Source: Actinopolyspora mzabensis (GTDB lineage Bacteria; Actinomycetota; Actinomycetes; Mycobacteriales; Pseudonocardiaceae). From it: 64,000 nt of DNA. A program made the position numbers and the translations under genes. Positions 34,668-42,931 of the stretch are shown piece after piece; the stretch's first letter is position 1, and each line of letters opens with the position of its first letter. The stretch is from assembly GCF_900101095.1 (NCBI RefSeq), contig NZ_FNFM01000003.1:408396-472395 (forward strand). The letters run 5' to 3'. The notes beneath the pieces were generated by a model, which was given only the letters and a program-made list of their open reading frames with translations, ran no database searches and was not told the origin of the DNA.

Positions 34668-36032
34668 ATGACCGAGTTGAACCAGTCACCGTCGACGGAG
34701 AACGTACGTCCTTCCTGGCGCGCGCTGCTCTCACCGCTGAGCGATCTGCTGGTGATCCTGGGCGGGGCACTGTTGGTATGGCGCGCCTGGGTGATCGGCG
34801 AACAACTGCTGGCGCGTGGGGTCGACATCTATCTGGACCTGCCGCCGTTGTTCGCCAGCTGGGCGCCGCACACCGGTCCCGGAACGGTGCCCGCGATCCT
34901 GCTCGCACTACTGGTGGTCATCGCGGGACCGACCGTGGCAGCACGGCTGCGCTGGGGACCGCTGCTGGCAGTGACCTACCCGGTCACGTTGGGCTGGATG
35001 TTCAGCCTGACCATGATCGAGGGCTGGGACTTCGGTGTGGTGACCAAGCTGTCCAACCCCAAGAACTACCTCGCCGAGATCGACCGTGTGGAGACGGTCT
35101 CATCGATGCTGAGCGGGTTCACCGAGCGAATCCTGCTAGAACCCGGCTCGTGGGCGGTGCACGTGTCCGGACACCCACCGGGTGTGCTGATGGTGTTCGT
35201 GTGGATGGATCGGATCGGCCTCGGGGGTGGAATCGCGGCGTCCGTGATGTGCATGCTCGTCGGCTCCACGACCGTACTGTCCATCGCGACCACGCTGCGC
35301 GCACTGGGCGAGGAACACGTCGCCCGGGCGATGCTGCCGTTCGGGGTGCTGCTGCCCGGCATGGTGTGGATGGGAGTCAGCGCCGACGCGATGTTCGCCG
35401 GAGTCGTGACGTGCGGGGTCGCGTTGCTGGCGGTGGGAACCACCCGGGGCGACAGGTTTGGCGATCTGGCGGCGTTGACGAGCGGTCTGCTGCTCGGGTT
35501 CACGCTCTACCTGTCGTACGGGCTGGTGCTGGCCGGACTGTTCGCACTGGTGGTGCTGGCACTGACACGCAGGCTGCGGCCGACCCTGTTCGCGGTCGCG
35601 GGGGTCGTAGTGGTCGTTGTGCTGTTCACCGTGCACGGCTTCTGGTGGCTGGAGGGGTACGAACTCGTCCGGATCCGCTACTACCAGGGTATCGCCGACA
35701 CCCGACCGTACAGCTACTTCGTGTGGGCCAACCTCGCCTGTGTCGTGCTGGTCGCGGGCCCCGCCGTCCTGGCGAGCCTGCGGAGACTGGCGACGGCGCC
35801 ACGACGTCTGGAGCTGGGGGCGCGGCTGCTCACGGTCGCGGCGCTGGTGGCGATAGCCGCCGCGGATCTGTCCGGTATGAGCAAGGCGGAGGTGGAGCGG
35901 ATCTGGCTGCCGTTCACCATGTGGCTCGCGGTGCCGTGCGCGATGCTACCGCGGGGACAGCACCGCTGGTGGTTGGCCGCGCAAGCACTGCTGGCGTTGC
36001 TGATCAACCACCTGGTGATCACACGTTGGTGA
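34668..36032 (+). CDS. polytopic membrane protein, GT-C glycosyltransferase-like
   Basis: A 454-residue integral membrane protein with ten to twelve predicted membrane segments. After the cytoplasmic start there is a hydrophobic segment (LSDLLVILGGALLVWRAWVI), an extracytoplasmic loop (EIDRVETVSSMLSGFTERIL), and the motif VHVSGHPPGVLMVFVW. An H-P-P motif in the second loop is common in GT-C and ArnT-like enzymes that use lipid-linked sugars, so I suggest a membrane glycosyltransferase, but the catalytic acidic pair is not clearly visible. A TATCTT hexamer 10 bases before the ATG is a plausible -10 element. Confidence 0.6.
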   Translation: MTELNQSPSTENVRPSWRALLSPLSDLLVILGGALLVWRAWVIGEQLLARGVDIYLDLPPLFASWAPHTGPGTVPAILLALLVVIAGPTVAARLRWGPLLAVTYPVTLGWMFSLTMIEGWDFGVVTKLSNPKNYLAEIDRVETVSSMLSGFTERILLEPGSWAVHVSGHPPGVLMVFVWMDRIGLGGGIAASVMCMLVGSTTVLSIATTLRALGEEHVARAMLPFGVLLPGMVWMGVSADAMFAGVVTCGVALLAVGTTRGDRFGDLAALTSGLLLGFTLYLSYGLVLAGLFALVVLALTRRLRPTLFAVAGVVVVVVLFTVHGFWWLEGYELVRIRYYQGIADTRPYSYFVWANLACVVLVAGPAVLASLRRLATAPRRLELGARLLTVAALVAIAAADLSGMSKAEVERIWLPFTMWLAVPCAMLPRGQHRWWLAAQALLALLINHLVITRW

Positions 36033-36142
36033 GCCACGGCCGAAGACCGCCTTCCGGAGCACGCTCGGGCCCCGCGCGCTGGGGTACCGACCAGGTCCGG
36101 TTCGACGCTCACCGGAGCAGTTCGTGCGACCCGATCCGCGGC

Positions 36143-36436
36143 TCAGGAATCCCGGTGCAGCGATTCGATCCGTTCGGCCATCGTCAGGTCGTTCTCGGTC
36201 ACCCCACCGGCCGAGTGGGTGGTGATCCGCACGGTCAGTCGGTTGTAGTCGTGCACGGACAGATCCGGGTGGTGATCGGCTTCGTTGGCGAGGTGGGCGA
36301 TCGCGTTGGCGAAGGTCACCGCGGTGAGAAACCCCTTGAGTTTCCAGGTCTTGTGCACTGCCGAGTCCCGGTACTGCCAGTCCTCGAGTCCGGCGAGCCT
36401 GTTCTCGATCGTGTCCTGCGACAACAGTTCGGGCAT
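36143..36436 (-). CDS. 4a-hydroxytetrahydrobiopterin (pterin carbinolamine) dehydratase
   Basis: A 97-residue PCD/DCoH family protein. The active-site motif is EADHHPDLSVHDYNRLTVRI, followed by TTHSAGGVTENDLTMAERI, and the start LSQDTIENRLAGLEDWQY matches the family. It dehydrates 4a-hydroxypterin formed by aromatic amino acid hydroxylases, although bacterial copies are often free of such a partner and may serve molybdenum-cofactor or folate metabolism. ATG at 36436 is preceded by GAGGAGG. The gene is convergent with the membrane protein gene. Confidence 0.93.
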   Translation of the reverse strand: MPELLSQDTIENRLAGLEDWQYRDSAVHKTWKLKGFLTAVTFANAIAHLANEADHHPDLSVHDYNRLTVRITTHSAGGVTENDLTMAERIESLHRDS

Positions 36437-36547
36437 CGAGCCCTCCTCAACGCTGTTCGGCAACGGTCACCGGGTTTCGCACCCGTGCGGGAGTTGTACC
36501 AGAAGAATCATCTCCCGAATGATCACCCCGACCGGGGACGACGGGGA

Positions 36548-36589
36548 GGGCACGCCGACGCGAAACGCGATTTTCCCGTCGGCGTGCCC
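36548..36589 (-). terminator. terminator after the DUF2795 gene
   Basis: Perfect 13-base arms GGGCACGCCGACG (36548-36560) and CGTCGGCGTGCCC (36577-36589), with a 16-base interior, starting 16 bases after the stop of the DUF2795 gene. Confidence 0.8.
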
Positions 36590-36605
36590 GAGGGAGCGGA
36601 CGAGC

Positions 36606-36821
36606 TCACCTGCCGGGCGTCTCCTGCTCCGGACGTTGGGGAACACTGCGCTCCACCTCGTCGCTGTTCCCGTACGTACCGTCCGGCAGCGCCCGCAACG
36701 CACGCAGTGTGCGGGGGTCGGCCTCCCGCTCCTCGGCGTATCGGATCAACTCGGCCTTGTCCGCGGGAAACTCCAGTCCCTGCAGCGCCTTGTTCACCCG
36801 GCGTTCGTCGGCATCGGTCAT
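36606..36821 (-). CDS. DUF2795 family small protein
   Basis: A 71-residue protein with the DUF2795 pattern: VNKALQGLEFPADKAELIRY, AEEREADPRTLRALRALPDG and TYGNSDEVERSV. Family members are small helical proteins, frequent in actinobacteria, without known function. The ATG at 36821 was chosen because GAGAGG lies 6 bases ahead; a longer GTG start at 36842 is possible. It has its own strong terminator, so it forms a single-gene unit. Confidence 0.85.
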   Translation of the reverse strand: MTDADERRVNKALQGLEFPADKAELIRYAEEREADPRTLRALRALPDGTYGNSDEVERSVPQRPEQETPGR

Positions 36822-36993
36822 GACTATCCTCTCGTTGCTCACTGGGGTCGAGGAGCACGCAACTCCCCTACCAGCCCGTACGGCTGTTCCGCCGTACGGC
36901 TACCCATTCGGGCGGGGGTCGACACCCACCGGTCGGATCCGTGACCGTGCCGAGCGCTTCGACGGGTGGGATCATCCGTGGGAAACCACTCGC

Positions 36994-36999
36994 TAGTCT
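36994..36999 (+). promoter_or_regulatory. cutA -10 element, probable leaderless start
   Basis: TAGTCT ends six bases before the ATG at 37006, so the predicted start of transcription coincides with the A of the start codon. No ribosome-binding site is visible and no -35 box is clear. Confidence 0.45.
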
Positions 37000-37005
37000 G
37001 ACGAC

Positions 37006-37323
37006 ATGACCGAATACGTGCAGGTTGTCACCACCACCGATTCCGAACACGCCGCCGCCGAGCTCGCTCGTGGTGTGGTCGGGGCCCGCCTCGGTGCGTG
37101 CGTACAGGTCGTGCCGATCCGCAGCTTCTTCCGCTGGCAGGGAGGTGTGCAGGACGAGCAGGAATGGCAGTTGCAGATCAAAACCACCCGGGAGCGGGTG
37201 ACCGAGTTGCGCGAGCACCTGGAGACGCGGCACAACTACGACGTGCCGGAGATCATCGGCACGCCGATCGTCACGGGCAACGAGCAGTACCTGTCCTGGG
37301 TCGAGGAGGAGACCAACCCCTGA
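37006..37323 (+). CDS. cutA: divalent-cation tolerance protein CutA
   Basis: A 105-residue CutA1-like protein: YVQVVTTTDSEHAAAELARG, RLGACVQVVPIRSFFRWQGG, EWQLQIKTTRERVTELREHL and YDVPEIIGTPIVTGNEQYLS. The pattern of GACVQ..P..S.F.W.G and YDVPEI is diagnostic. CutA forms very stable trimers; a role in metal tolerance was proposed in E. coli but the function is unsettled. It appears to be a one-gene leaderless unit and the next gene begins 219 bases later. Confidence 0.95.
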   Translation: MTEYVQVVTTTDSEHAAAELARGVVGARLGACVQVVPIRSFFRWQGGVQDEQEWQLQIKTTRERVTELREHLETRHNYDVPEIIGTPIVTGNEQYLSWVEEETNP

Positions 37324-37542
37324 TCACGGGGTGGGCCGCACCCGAGGGTTCGGCGTGAGGTGTTCCGTCGGCCGGCGAGGAGTGGCGGATCATGGCCGAG
37401 AACTCCGTTCGGGCCGTCGTAGACTCTCGCGGCAAGCACTTCCACCGTCCCGGTACCGATTTCCGGAGAAGCGCGAACACCGCGATGGATCGGACCGGCA
37501 GCAACACGCGTCGCGGCCGCGGCGAGGCAAGGATCCAGCCGG

Positions 37543-37860
37543 ATGAAGAAGCCCACCATCACCCGTAACGACATCTACATCGCGGCGGCAGGGCCCGCGA
37601 TGGGACTGCTCGTGGCGATGTTCACGCTGCACTGGGACTGGTTGTTCGCCGGAATACTGCTATCCGCCACCGGGCTGGTGTGGCTCCGGTTACGACGTGC
37701 CGCTGTGGACTGGTCGGTACGGACGGGGGTGCTCGCCCTGTTGCTCGGGCTGCTGTTGTGGCTGTGGCTCGACGATGCGCGCTGGGCGATTCTGGGGTTG
37801 TTTCCGCTGGTGTTCGTGTTCATTCGCAAGCTGGCCGCCACCGTCGATCAGCATCGCTGA
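37543..37860 (+). CDS. small membrane protein, unrecognised
   Basis: A 105-residue protein with four hydrophobic segments at about residues 10-27, 30-48, 58-76 and 80-97. The sequence AAGPAMGLLVAMFTLHWDWL and GLLLWLWLDDARWAILGLFP are typical of short hydrophobic proteins rather than of a known transporter. The ATG start, the charged start (MKKPTITRND) and a strong terminator straight after the stop support a real gene. No function can be inferred from the neighbours. Confidence 0.65.
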   Translation: MKKPTITRNDIYIAAAGPAMGLLVAMFTLHWDWLFAGILLSATGLVWLRLRRAAVDWSVRTGVLALLLGLLLWLWLDDARWAILGLFPLVFVFIRKLAATVDQHR

Positions 37861-37861
37861 G

Positions 37862-37895
37862 CCGGTCGGGGCCGCCGGAGTCCGGCCCCGACCGG
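37862..37895 (+). terminator. terminator after the small membrane protein gene
   Basis: Perfect 13-base arms CCGGTCGGGGCCG (37862-37874) and CGGCCCCGACCGG (37883-37895) with an 8-base loop, beginning one base after the stop codon. Confidence 0.85.
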
Positions 37896-38069
37896 AAGGG
37901 TGCGCTTCCCCAACGCCGATCGCTTCCCGACGGGGCGGCACGGTTCGTGGGCAGGCGGGTCACGGGTGCCGGATGTTCAGCGGCCCACACCGGTAATGAT
38001 CACCGCGGGCGGTGCCACTGGCAACGCGGGTGACCGCGAGCGGGCAGCTATCCGGAATTCCCCTGGACC

Positions 38070-38127
38070 CCTGGAACGGTTTCCGTCGAGCGGAAGACTT
38101 CGTTTCCGGTGAGAAACGAAGTGGTTC
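38070..38127 (+). promoter_or_regulatory. possible three-way-junction RNA leader
   Basis: Three stems can form in order. The outer stem pairs GGAAC (about 38073-38077) with GTTCC (about 38124-38128). The first inner hairpin is TTCCG/CGGAA (38081-38085 with 38091-38095). The second is a perfect 9-base stem CTTCGTTTC (38098-38106) and GAAACGAAG (38113-38121) with a 6-base loop. The junction is compact, with two or three unpaired bases between stems. It lies about 130 bases upstream of a nucleoside transporter. I do not recognise the conserved bases of the purine riboswitch in it. Confidence 0.3.
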
Positions 38128-38255
38128 CGGCACTGTCGTGGTGATCAGTGGCATGCCAATATTCGGCGACCAAATTATTCGCGGCGTCGCCGGTTCGGGT
38201 CCGCCCCGGGCGAGGATCCGCCAAGCGGACCGAACGGTGTGAAAGGACGATGCTC

Positions 38256-39584
38256 GTGCACGTGCTATGGGGTATCGGCGGCATGGTGGTGCTGCTGCTG
38301 ATCGCGGTGGCCCTGTCGACCAGCCCACGTTCGATCCGGCCCCGCACGGTACTGGGAGCGCTGGCGATCCAGGTGGTTTTCGCCGTTCTCGTGCTGCGCT
38401 GGGAAGCCGGAAAACGGGCGCTGGAAGCGGTCGCCGCGGGTGTGGGCAAGGTGATCGACTCCGCCAACGAGGGCATCAACTTCATGGTGGGGCCACTGAT
38501 CGACCTGCTGGACGAGGGCAGCACGCTGTTCGCCTTCCAGGTGTTGCCGATCATCGTGTTCATCGCCTCGCTGAGCGCGGTGCTCTACCACTGGCACATC
38601 CTGCAGTGGGTGGTACGCATCATCGGTGGTGGACTGCAGAAACTGCTGGGGACCACGAAGGCGGAATCGCTCAACGCCACGGCCAACATCTTCGTGGGGC
38701 AGACCGAGGCACCGCTGGTGATCCGGCCGTACCTGGCCAGGATGACCCGCTCGGAGTTCTTCGCGGTGATGGCGGGTGGTCTGTCCACGGTGGCCGGAAC
38801 GGTGCTCGTCGGCTACTCGCTGCTGGGCGCATCGTTGGAGTACCTGATCGCGGCCAGTTTCATGGCGGCACCGGCCGGTCTCCTGATGGCCAAGATCATT
38901 GTTCCGGAGACCGAGAAGTCCCACAGCGACGAGGCCGTGGCCGCCACGACGACGGGCACCGACACGGGCTCCGCAACGGATTCCGCCGGTTCCGGCGAGG
39001 AGCCCGAGGACGATGAACGCACCGGGGATGCGGCCACCGAGCCCGAGGAGGAACCCGAAAAGCCTCGCAACGTCATCGACGCCGCGGCGGTCGGAGCCTC
39101 CGACGGTCTCAAGCTCGCCCTCAACGTCGGAGCGATGCTGTTCGCGTTCATCTCGCTGATCGCGCTGCTCAACCTGATCATCGGCGGGGTCGGTGGCCTG
39201 TTCGGCCTGGAGAACCTGACCTTCCAGCAGATTCTGGGTTATGTCTTCTCGCCCGTCATGGTCGCCATCGGGATTCCGTTCAACGAAGCCGTGGAGGCCG
39301 GAACCTTCCTGGGGCAGAAGCTGGTTCTCAACGAGTTCGTCGCCTTCGCCGACTTCGGTCCCATGGCGGAGTCGGGCGCGTTCACCGAACGCACCGCGGT
39401 GATCATCACTTTCGCCCTGACCGGATTCGCCAACTTCAGCTCGCTGGGAATCCTGCTGGGTGGACTCGGCGGCCTGGTACCCAATCGCAGACCGCTGATC
39501 GCCGAACTCGGGCTCCGCGCCGTGCTGGCGGGTACGCTGGCGAACCTCATGAGCGCCACCATCGCGGGAATGGTGATCGGTTGA
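38256..39584 (+). CDS. concentrative nucleoside transporter (NupC/CNT family)
   Basis: A 442-residue CNT-type transporter that imports nucleosides with H+ or Na+. Family landmarks: [61 protein letters not shown] followed by [10 protein letters not shown], and [17 protein letters not shown]. The second half holds SVPFNEA-like [18 protein letters not shown] and the end [19 protein letters not shown] hydrophilic Asp/Glu-rich insert of about 50 residues (residues 225-275, [20 protein letters not shown]) interrupts the middle, which is unusual and fits an acid-rich proteome. GTG 38256 is used because AAGGA is 8 bases upstream; ATG 38250 is also possible. Confidence 0.93.
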   Translation: MHVLWGIGGMVVLLLIAVALSTSPRSIRPRTVLGALAIQVVFAVLVLRWEAGKRALEAVAAGVGKVIDSANEGINFMVGPLIDLLDEGSTLFAFQVLPIIVFIASLSAVLYHWHILQWVVRIIGGGLQKLLGTTKAESLNATANIFVGQTEAPLVIRPYLARMTRSEFFAVMAGGLSTVAGTVLVGYSLLGASLEYLIAASFMAAPAGLLMAKIIVPETEKSHSDEAVAATTTGTDTGSATDSAGSGEEPEDDERTGDAATEPEEEPEKPRNVIDAAAVGASDGLKLALNVGAMLFAFISLIALLNLIIGGVGGLFGLENLTFQQILGYVFSPVMVAIGIPFNEAVEAGTFLGQKLVLNEFVAFADFGPMAESGAFTERTAVIITFALTGFANFSSLGILLGGLGGLVPNRRPLIAELGLRAVLAGTLANLMSATIAGMVIG

Positions 39585-39589
39585 GCGCG

Positions 39590-39631
39590 GCACCGTGGTG
39601 GCGCCGCGGACGCGCATCGTCACCACGGTGC
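39590..39631 (+). terminator. terminator after the nucleoside transporter
   Basis: Perfect 11-base arms GCACCGTGGTG (39590-39600) and CACCACGGTGC (39621-39631) with a 20-base interior, beginning 5 bases after the stop codon. Confidence 0.7.
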
Positions 39632-39702
39632 ACAGCCGAACACGAGCGGTCGTCGGTGGACCACCCGGTCGCGCGCTCGAACACCTTTGACAGGCTGCGG
39701 GC

Positions 39703-41832
39703 ATGACCGCAGCCGATACGTTCCCTCGTCACAGCGCCCGGACCCAGGGGTTCAGTCTGGGCGCCCCACGAAATTTCACCGTCGCACCGGACGGGCAACG
39801 GGTGCTGTTCCTGCGGTCGTCGGGCGGTACCGACCGGAGCAACGCACTGTGGATGTTGGACACCGGCGACGGCACGGAACAACGGGTGGCCGATCCCGCC
39901 CAGCTCGACGACACCGGGACCACCTCGGCGGCGGAGCTGGCCCGCCGGGAACGCCTCCGGGAGCGGGCCTCGGGGATCACGGCTTACGCGGTGGACGACG
40001 GTGCCCGCCGGGTGGCCTTCACCCTCTCCGGTGAGCTGTTCGTGGCCGAGCCGGAGAGCGGGGTGCTCCGCCGATTGCCCGCCCGCTACCCCGCTGCGGA
40101 TCCCAGGCCGGACGGCACCGGCACGCGCGTGGCCTACACCTCGCAGGGCGGGCTGCGTGTGATCGGATTCGACGGTTCCGGTGATCGGGCGCTGGTCGAA
40201 CCCGAACACGAGCGGGTCCAGTGGGGCTGCGCCGAGTTCATCGCCGCGGAGGAGATGAGCCGGAGCCGCGGCTACTGGTGGGCGCCCGACGGTACGGCGA
40301 TCCTGACGGCCCGCGTGGACGAGTCGGGGGTGGCGCAGTGGAACCTCGCGGACCCCGCCGATCCGGCACGGCCCCCCAGAACGATGCCGTATCCCGCCGC
40401 CGGGGAGGCCAACGCCGCGGTCACCCTGGAGCTGCTGCGGGTCGACGACACGAAGTTCGGACAACGGACTCCCGTGCGGTGGGACCACGCCGCCCACCCC
40501 TACCTGGTGGCGGTTCACTGGTCCGAACACGGCCGACCACTGCTGGCGGTACAGAGCCGTGACCAGCGCAGCCAACTGGTGCTGGCGGTGGATCCCGACA
40601 CCGGTGAGACCACCGAGCTGCACCACGAGACCGATCCGCACTGGATCGAGATCAAGACCGGCTGGCCCGCCTGGACCCCCGGCGGCGGCCTGGCACGGAT
40701 CAGCGCGATCGACGGCGCCTACCGACTCCTGGTCGACGGCAACGACTGGACCGGCCCCACGCTGCAGGTCCGCGCGATTCTGGACATCGGCCCCACCGAC
40801 ATTCTGGTGTCGGCATCGGCGGAGGACCCCACCCAGGTCCATGTTTACCGGGTGAGCGAATCGGGCGCGCGACGGGTATCCGAACAGGACGGTGTGCACG
40901 GCGCCACCCGTGGCGGGCCGGTGACCGTGCTGTCCTCCAGCGGCACGGAGCGGCTGCACGGCACCGTACGGGTTTTCCGCGAGGAGACCCCGGTCGCCGA
41001 GATCACCTCGCTTGCCGAGACGAGCACGATCACGCCGCGCGTGCAGCTGCTGCGGCTCGGTGCCCGCGAGCTGTGCTCCGCGCTGCTGCTGCCGCACGGA
41101 CATCGTCCGGAACACGGCAGGCTGCCGGTACTGCTGGACCCCTACGGGGGTCCGCAGGCACAGCGGGTGCTGCGACGGCAGCAGGGGTACCTGACATCGC
41201 AGTGGTTCGCCGAACAGGGATTCGCCGTGCTCGTCACGGACGGCCGGGGCACGGGCGGTCGCGGCCCGGACTGGGACCGGGCGGTATCCGGTGACCTCGC
41301 CGGGCCACCGCTGCAGGACCAGGTGGACGCGTTGCACGCGTGCGCGGCCGAACGCACCGATCTGGATCTCGATCGGGTGGGGATCCGGGGATGGTCGTTC
41401 GGGGGTTATCTGGCTGCGCTGGCGGTACTGCGCCGCCCCGACGTGTTCCACGCGGCAGTGGCGGGCGCACCGGTCTGCGACTTCCGGCTCTACGACACCC
41501 ACTACACCGAGCGCTACCTCGGCGACCCGAACCGCGACCCCGAGACGTACACGGCGAACTCGCTGCTGCGGATGGCTCCCGAACTGCGCCGGGAACTGCT
41601 GCTGGTGCACGGCACCGTCGACGACAACGTGGTGTTCGCGCACTCGCTGCGGCTGTCGGAAGCGCTGACCTCGGCGGGCAGACCGCACACCCTGTTGCCG
41701 CTGCCCGGCGTGACTCACATGCCCACCTCGGAGAGCAAGAGCGAGAATCTGCTGTTGCTACAGCTGGATTTCCTGCGCCGGGCTCTCGGGCTGCCCGCGG
41801 CGGCCTCGGATGCTGCCGCTCCGAGCGAGTGA
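39703..41832 (+). CDS. S9 family prolyl oligopeptidase (DPP IV-like)
   Basis: A 709-residue cytoplasmic serine peptidase with no signal peptide. Residues 1-440 form the beta-propeller (DPP IV N-terminal domain), including EFIAAEEMSRSRGYWWAPDG, which supplies the Glu-Glu pair that binds the substrate amino terminus. Residues 440-700 form the alpha/beta hydrolase: nucleophile Ser in IRGWSFGGYLAALAVL, Asp in LLVHGTVDDNVVF and His in LPGVTHMPTS. It cleaves N-terminal dipeptides with proline or alanine at position two. The gene has a strong bidirectional terminator overlapping its stop codon. Confidence 0.93.
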   Translation: MTAADTFPRHSARTQGFSLGAPRNFTVAPDGQRVLFLRSSGGTDRSNALWMLDTGDGTEQRVADPAQLDDTGTTSAAELARRERLRERASGITAYAVDDGARRVAFTLSGELFVAEPESGVLRRLPARYPAADPRPDGTGTRVAYTSQGGLRVIGFDGSGDRALVEPEHERVQWGCAEFIAAEEMSRSRGYWWAPDGTAILTARVDESGVAQWNLADPADPARPPRTMPYPAAGEANAAVTLELLRVDDTKFGQRTPVRWDHAAHPYLVAVHWSEHGRPLLAVQSRDQRSQLVLAVDPDTGETTELHHETDPHWIEIKTGWPAWTPGGGLARISAIDGAYRLLVDGNDWTGPTLQVRAILDIGPTDILVSASAEDPTQVHVYRVSESGARRVSEQDGVHGATRGGPVTVLSSSGTERLHGTVRVFREETPVAEITSLAETSTITPRVQLLRLGARELCSALLLPHGHRPEHGRLPVLLDPYGGPQAQRVLRRQQGYLTSQWFAEQGFAVLVTDGRGTGGRGPDWDRAVSGDLAGPPLQDQVDALHACAAERTDLDLDRVGIRGWSFGGYLAALAVLRRPDVFHAAVAGAPVCDFRLYDTHYTERYLGDPNRDPETYTANSLLRMAPELRRELLLVHGTVDDNVVFAHSLRLSEALTSAGRPHTLLPLPGVTHMPTSESKSENLLLLQLDFLRRALGLPAAASDAAAPSE

Positions 41833-41860
41833 CGGCCCCTCACCGCGGCGAGGGGCCGTC
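41831..41860. terminator. bidirectional terminator between S9 peptidase and aldo/keto reductase
   Basis: Perfect 11-base arms GACGGCCCCTC (41831-41841) and GAGGGGCCGTC (41850-41860), 8-base loop. The left arm starts inside the peptidase TGA stop codon. The reductase gene converges from the other side. Confidence 0.75.
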
Positions 41861-42006
41861 GGGAGCACGCAGCCGATCACCGGGTCGTCCGTCCCCAGCG
41901 GGAGACCCGGTGCCTCCGATCGGGGGCGGTCTCCTGGGCTGTCACGGCTCAGCGCGCCGAACCTCCTCGACAGGCGAGTGGGAAAGCGCGGACCGGGAAA
42001 ACTCCG

Positions 42007-42840
42007 TCAGAGTATCTCCAGCGGTGTCGGGCCATCGGGGGGCGGGAAGCGCTCGTCGAGTCGAGCCACCTCCTCCTCCGAGAGCGAGAGGTCGACCGCC
42101 GCTCGGTTGTGGTCGACGTGTTCGACGGTTGCCGCCTTGGGGATCGCACACATCCAGTCCTGCCGAACCACCCATGCCAGGGCCAGTTGCGCTGGGGTGA
42201 CACCGCGCTCGGCGGCCAGCTCGCCGAGCACCGGATCGTCGAGCAACCTGCCCTGTTCGATCGGGGAATAAGCCATCACCGGCAGGTTTAGTTGCCTGCA
42301 CCAGGGCAGCAGGTCGAACTCGGGGCCTCGGCGGGTGAGGTTGTACAGCACCTGATCGGTGGAAACTCGGGATCCTGCCTCGGTCGCGAAGAGTTCACTC
42401 ATGTCGGCCGAATCGAAATTGCTCACCCCGAAATGGCGGATCTTACCGCTGCGCTGGAGCGACTCGAGCGCCGCCATGGTCTCCTCCAGCGGCGTGGCAC
42501 CCCGCCAGTGCAGCAGGTACAGATCCAGCCGGTCCGTTCCCAGTCGCCGCAGGCTACGCTCGCAGGCCGCCACGGTACCGCTGCGATCGGCGTTGTGCGG
42601 AAGCACCTTGGAGACCACGAAGGCCTCGTCCCGCCTTCCCCGCAGCGCGGTACCCACGACCTCCTCGGCTCCGCCACTGCCGTACATCTCGGCGGTGTCG
42701 ATCAGCCGGATCCCAGAGTCGAGCCCGTGGCGCAACGCGTCGACCTCGGCAGCACGCCGCGCGTCGCGCTCTCCCATACCCCAGGTTCCCTGCCCGAGCA
42801 CGGGCAGTGCGTCCCCTTCGGGCAACGGCAGACTAAGCAT
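42007..42840 (-). CDS. aldo/keto reductase
   Basis: A 277-residue (beta/alpha)8 NADPH-dependent reductase. The catalytic tetrad is complete: Asp and Tyr in RLIDTAEMYGSGGAEE, Lys in AFVVSKVLPHN and His in LYLLHWRGATPLEE. The signature IRHFGVSNFDS and the ending WMCAIPKAATVEHV fit the AKR5/YdhF-like group. It reduces aldehydes or ketones of unknown identity. The ATG at 42840 is preceded by AAGGTG; a longer reading has no family support. Confidence 0.92.
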   Translation of the reverse strand: MLSLPLPEGDALPVLGQGTWGMGERDARRAAEVDALRHGLDSGIRLIDTAEMYGSGGAEEVVGTALRGRRDEAFVVSKVLPHNADRSGTVAACERSLRRLGTDRLDLYLLHWRGATPLEETMAALESLQRSGKIRHFGVSNFDSADMSELFATEAGSRVSTDQVLYNLTRRGPEFDLLPWCRQLNLPVMAYSPIEQGRLLDDPVLGELAAERGVTPAQLALAWVVRQDWMCAIPKAATVEHVDHNRAAVDLSLSEEEVARLDERFPPPDGPTPLEIL

Positions 42841-42931
42841 TTGTCGCACCTTGTCGTTCGGAAAACTCGGACAGGGTGCCGGGCTTTCGGGGAGGTTACC
42901 CGATACCGGTCCCCTACGAAGCGAACGGCGC

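Larger units (their letters stand above)
37861..38255 (+). other. 395-base interval upstream of the nucleoside transporter
   Basis: No gene is supported. It starts with the terminator at 37862 and then contains a structured stretch at 38070-38127. The last 100 bases are less GC-rich and end with AAGGA before the transporter start. Confidence 0.55.

Noticed and set aside
38070..38128. Structured leader as a purine riboswitch
   Set aside because: The conserved junction bases and the loop-loop contacts of purine riboswitches are absent.
39547..41718. A 723-codon minus-strand frame opposite the S9 peptidase
   Set aside because: Shadow of a confidently identified gene; no family motif and no ribosome-binding site.
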